From contig JAAHGL010000032.1 of the NCBI GenBank assembly GCA_010692635.1, forward strand, positions 1-56,617: a stretch of 56,617 nucleotides of DNA, given 5' to 3'. The notes beneath the pieces were generated by a model. That model was not told where the DNA came from. It did not search any database and was given only the letters and a program-made list of their open reading frames with translations. This DNA is from Symploca sp. SIO2C1 (lineage in GTDB: Bacteria; Cyanobacteriota; Cyanobacteriia; Cyanobacteriales; Coleofasciculaceae). The translations under genes were made by a program, and so were the position numbers. Positions 55,129 to 56,617 of the stretch are shown piece by piece (positions within the stretch are counted from its first letter, which is position 1; the number at the start of each line of letters is the position of its first letter).

Positions 55129-55217
55129 TGCAATTCGTCAGAAGGCAGTTCTGATGAAAAAATTTTTTTCACCACCAGGTTATGAAATTAAGTATCCGAA
55201 GTAGGTTTGATTGTCAA

Positions 55218-55260
55218 GATCACTTTTAGATCAGTACCTAAGTGATCCTTTGCTGATCTA
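55218..55260 (+). promoter_or_regulatory. Interleaved palindromes (pseudoknot-capable leader)
   Basis: Arm A GATCACTT (55218-55225) pairs with AAGTGATC (55240-55247). Arm B TAGATCAG (55227-55234) pairs with CTGATCTA (55253-55260). The order A-B-A'-B' allows an H-type pseudoknot or two alternative hairpins in RNA, in the leader of the small gene at 55359. Confidence 0.45.
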
Positions 55261-55358
55261 GTCAAATCCCTGCCAATCATCGATTATCGAAATAGCTTAG
55301 TAGTCAAACCAAACTCAGAAACTCAATCTGAAAACTAATCAAACACGGTGCAAATACA

Positions 55359-55592
55359 ATGACGACGATAATTGATTTGCTGCTCGGCAGAGATAATTCG
55401 GTAGTAGCGCGTAAGCGACGGGCTTATGGAAAGCCAACGAAATCTACACGGCAGATAGTGAGGGAAGCAAGGGAGCGAGCGGGAATAAACATCACCGAAT
55501 TCAATGCTAAGTGGAAAGTGGCAACCGCTGGGCACTTGAGCAAAAACAAAAAACAAAAATTGCTCAAATTAACTCAATTCCTCAGGCAATAG
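55359..55592 (+). CDS. Small basic hypothetical protein
   Basis: The 77-residue protein is Lys/Arg-rich (RKRRAYGKPTKSTRQIVREA) with predicted helices and no signal peptide. I do not recognise a family. It starts at ATG 55359 (MTTIIDLLLGRDNSV) and a strong terminator lies about 115 bases after its stop, which supports it being a real transcription unit. The basic character fits a nucleic-acid- or ribosome-associated protein, as inference only. Confidence 0.6.
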   Translation: MTTIIDLLLGRDNSVVARKRRAYGKPTKSTRQIVREARERAGINITEFNAKWKVATAGHLSKNKKQKLLKLTQFLRQ

Positions 55593-55707
55593 CTTCAAAG
55601 TTACTCACCTCGTTAATCAGTCAATTAAGCATAACTATCTGCAGCGTGCTTAAACCAATCTCCTAAAACTTGCAGATAAACCGATCAGTAAGATGTGAAG
55701 AGAATGC

Positions 55708-55735
55708 CCCCGTTATCCTGGTAACGGGGATTTTT
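55708..55735 (+). terminator. Rho-independent terminator
   Basis: CCCCGTTA and TAACGGGG form a perfect 8-bp stem with a 6-base loop, followed by ATTTTT. It ends the transcript of the small basic protein. Confidence 0.88.
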
Positions 55736-56031
55736 CATGGATCAGTAGTTTAATTGAATAATTGATTCTTACCGCTAGTAGTTGACAAATAACAAATAAA
55801 TGTTACTTATGCCAGTACTGTTATATCGGTAAATACGTAGAACCCTTGATTGGAGTTTGCATACCATCAGGGTTTTTACACAGGTAATGCCTTCCCTGAA
55901 GTTCAAACAATTTTTTGTTACAAAGTATTGTGACTTTATAAAAAACTGTTAATTATTAAAAAAAAATAAATCATTTATTTTCTAATTTGAGATAAATATA
56001 ATAGTCAAGGTACACTGGAGGCGAGTCGATC
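55736..56031. other. Upstream region of the response regulator gene
   Basis: AT-rich, no gene seen. A TATAAT hexamer at 55997-56002 and GGAGG at 56017-56021, ten bases before the ATG, are the likely -10 and ribosome site. No clear -35 is visible. Confidence 0.5.
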
Positions 56032-56493
56032 ATGACTAAAGTTCTGGTTGTAGAAGATGAACTAAAACAACAACTAATTACCTTTAAAATCCTGAAAACC
56101 CTTGGGATAAAGATAATTTTTGCTGATAATGGGCTCCAAGCACTAGAGCAAGTTAAGATACATTGTCCTGACCTGGTAGTCCTAGACATTATCATGCCTC
56201 AGATGAATGGCTACGAAGTCTGTCGTCGTCTCAAAGCTAATCACAAAACGCAGAAAATACCTATTCTCATGTATTCTGCGAAGAAGGTAGAAGATTGTGA
56301 TATCTACTGGGCTAATAAACAAGGAGCTGATGCTTATCTTTCTAAGCTAAGCCATCCTCATGAGCTGATCAACACCGTTAAATTGCTCCTAAGAAAACAG
56401 TTGCCAAACAATACTTGGCAGACAAAGAAGGATGACAATCCTTTTTTTCGTGACTCCCTGTTCCCTCTTACCTGTTCCCTATTTTTGAGCTAG
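56032..56493 (+). CDS. CheY-like response regulator receiver protein
   Basis: The 153-residue protein is a single receiver domain (residues 1-125) with the acidic pocket in VVEDE, the phospho-acceptor Asp in LVVLDIIMPQMNGYEVCRRL (about residue 54), the Ser of ILMYSAKK, and the conserved Lys in AYLSKLSHP. The tail (about 126-153) is short and without an output domain, and looks derived from repeat sequence near its end (FPLTCSLFLS). It resembles PatA/CheY-like single-domain regulators of cyanobacteria. No kinase is in the window. GGAGG ten bases upstream supports the start. Confidence 0.92.
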   Translation: MTKVLVVEDELKQQLITFKILKTLGIKIIFADNGLQALEQVKIHCPDLVVLDIIMPQMNGYEVCRRLKANHKTQKIPILMYSAKKVEDCDIYWANKQGADAYLSKLSHPHELINTVKLLLRKQLPNNTWQTKKDDNPFFRDSLFPLTCSLFLS

Positions 56494-56617
56494 GAAGCGA
56501 TCACTGACAACAGCCCTACCCCTATGAAAGGGTGAGCGAAAAAAAGGGTGGGGAGATAGGGAAATGGGGAGATGGGGAGATAGGGAAACAAAGGAGAACT
56601 AATGATTTGAGAGGATA

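Overview
The window is cyanobacterial chromosome, probably from a filamentous, repeat-rich genus. The evidence is the abundance of the HIP1 octamer GCGATCGC, the sufBCDS cluster with a divergent sufR that carries the cyanobacterial Cys motif and two CAAC-N6-GTTG operators, a TPR-CHAT protein, S-layer-homology/coiled-coil proteins, a cyanobacterial-type fabD-plsC pair, and heptanucleotide STRR arrays in nearly every intergenic gap. I found no rRNA, tRNA or CRISPR array.

Layout. 1-3.5 kb: a secreted TPR-CHAT (caspase-like) protein bracketed by inverted copies of a transposon-like repeat. 3.6-7.6 kb: three related SLH/coiled-coil exported proteins and an AGCS amino acid:cation symporter. 7.7-18.1 kb is the most accessory-looking part. 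It holds an 888-aa XRE-HTH/helical-repeat protein transcribed away from an RTX (calcium-binding) protein with an 18-bp coding minisatellite, a TPR protein, a membrane-anchored STAND/NB-ARC-type NTPase with TPRs, and a DUF433/DUF5615 (VapBC45-like) toxin-antitoxin pair. 18.2-24.8 kb: a zinc-ribbon/HTH-like protein, a 1409-aa polytopic membrane protein whose coding sequence has absorbed intergenic repeats in frame, an orphan DUF433 antitoxin with a decayed toxin, and galE. 25.0-31.8 kb: an ABC transporter with one ATPase and three paralogous permeases, interspersed with two copies of a composite repeat array. 31.9-34.4 kb: a NuiA-like protein, an antitoxin fragment and a Uma2-type nuclease.

34.5-40.6 kb: the Fe-S assembly operon sufBCDS (minus strand) and divergent sufR. 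40.9-45.5 kb: small hypothetical genes, fabD, plsC, hsp20 and an excalibur-domain protein, with clustered repeat elements. 45.6-49.9 kb: the phosphate-uptake operon pstSCAB with a candidate Pho box and a pstS-pstC intercistronic hairpin. 50.2-51.4 kb: a hypothetical gene enclosed by a 67-bp inverted repeat (65/67 matches). 51.8-56.6 kb: a mannose-1-phosphate guanylyltransferase, an LCP-family cell-wall ligase, a pentapeptide-repeat protein, a small basic protein with a structured leader, and a CheY-like receiver.

The housekeeping blocks (suf, pst, fabD-plsC, galE, manC) are ordinary. The most interesting material is the 7.7-18.1 kb island, the gene-bracketing inverted repeats (CHAT gene and 305-aa gene), repeats entering reading frames, and the decayed toxin-antitoxin loci.
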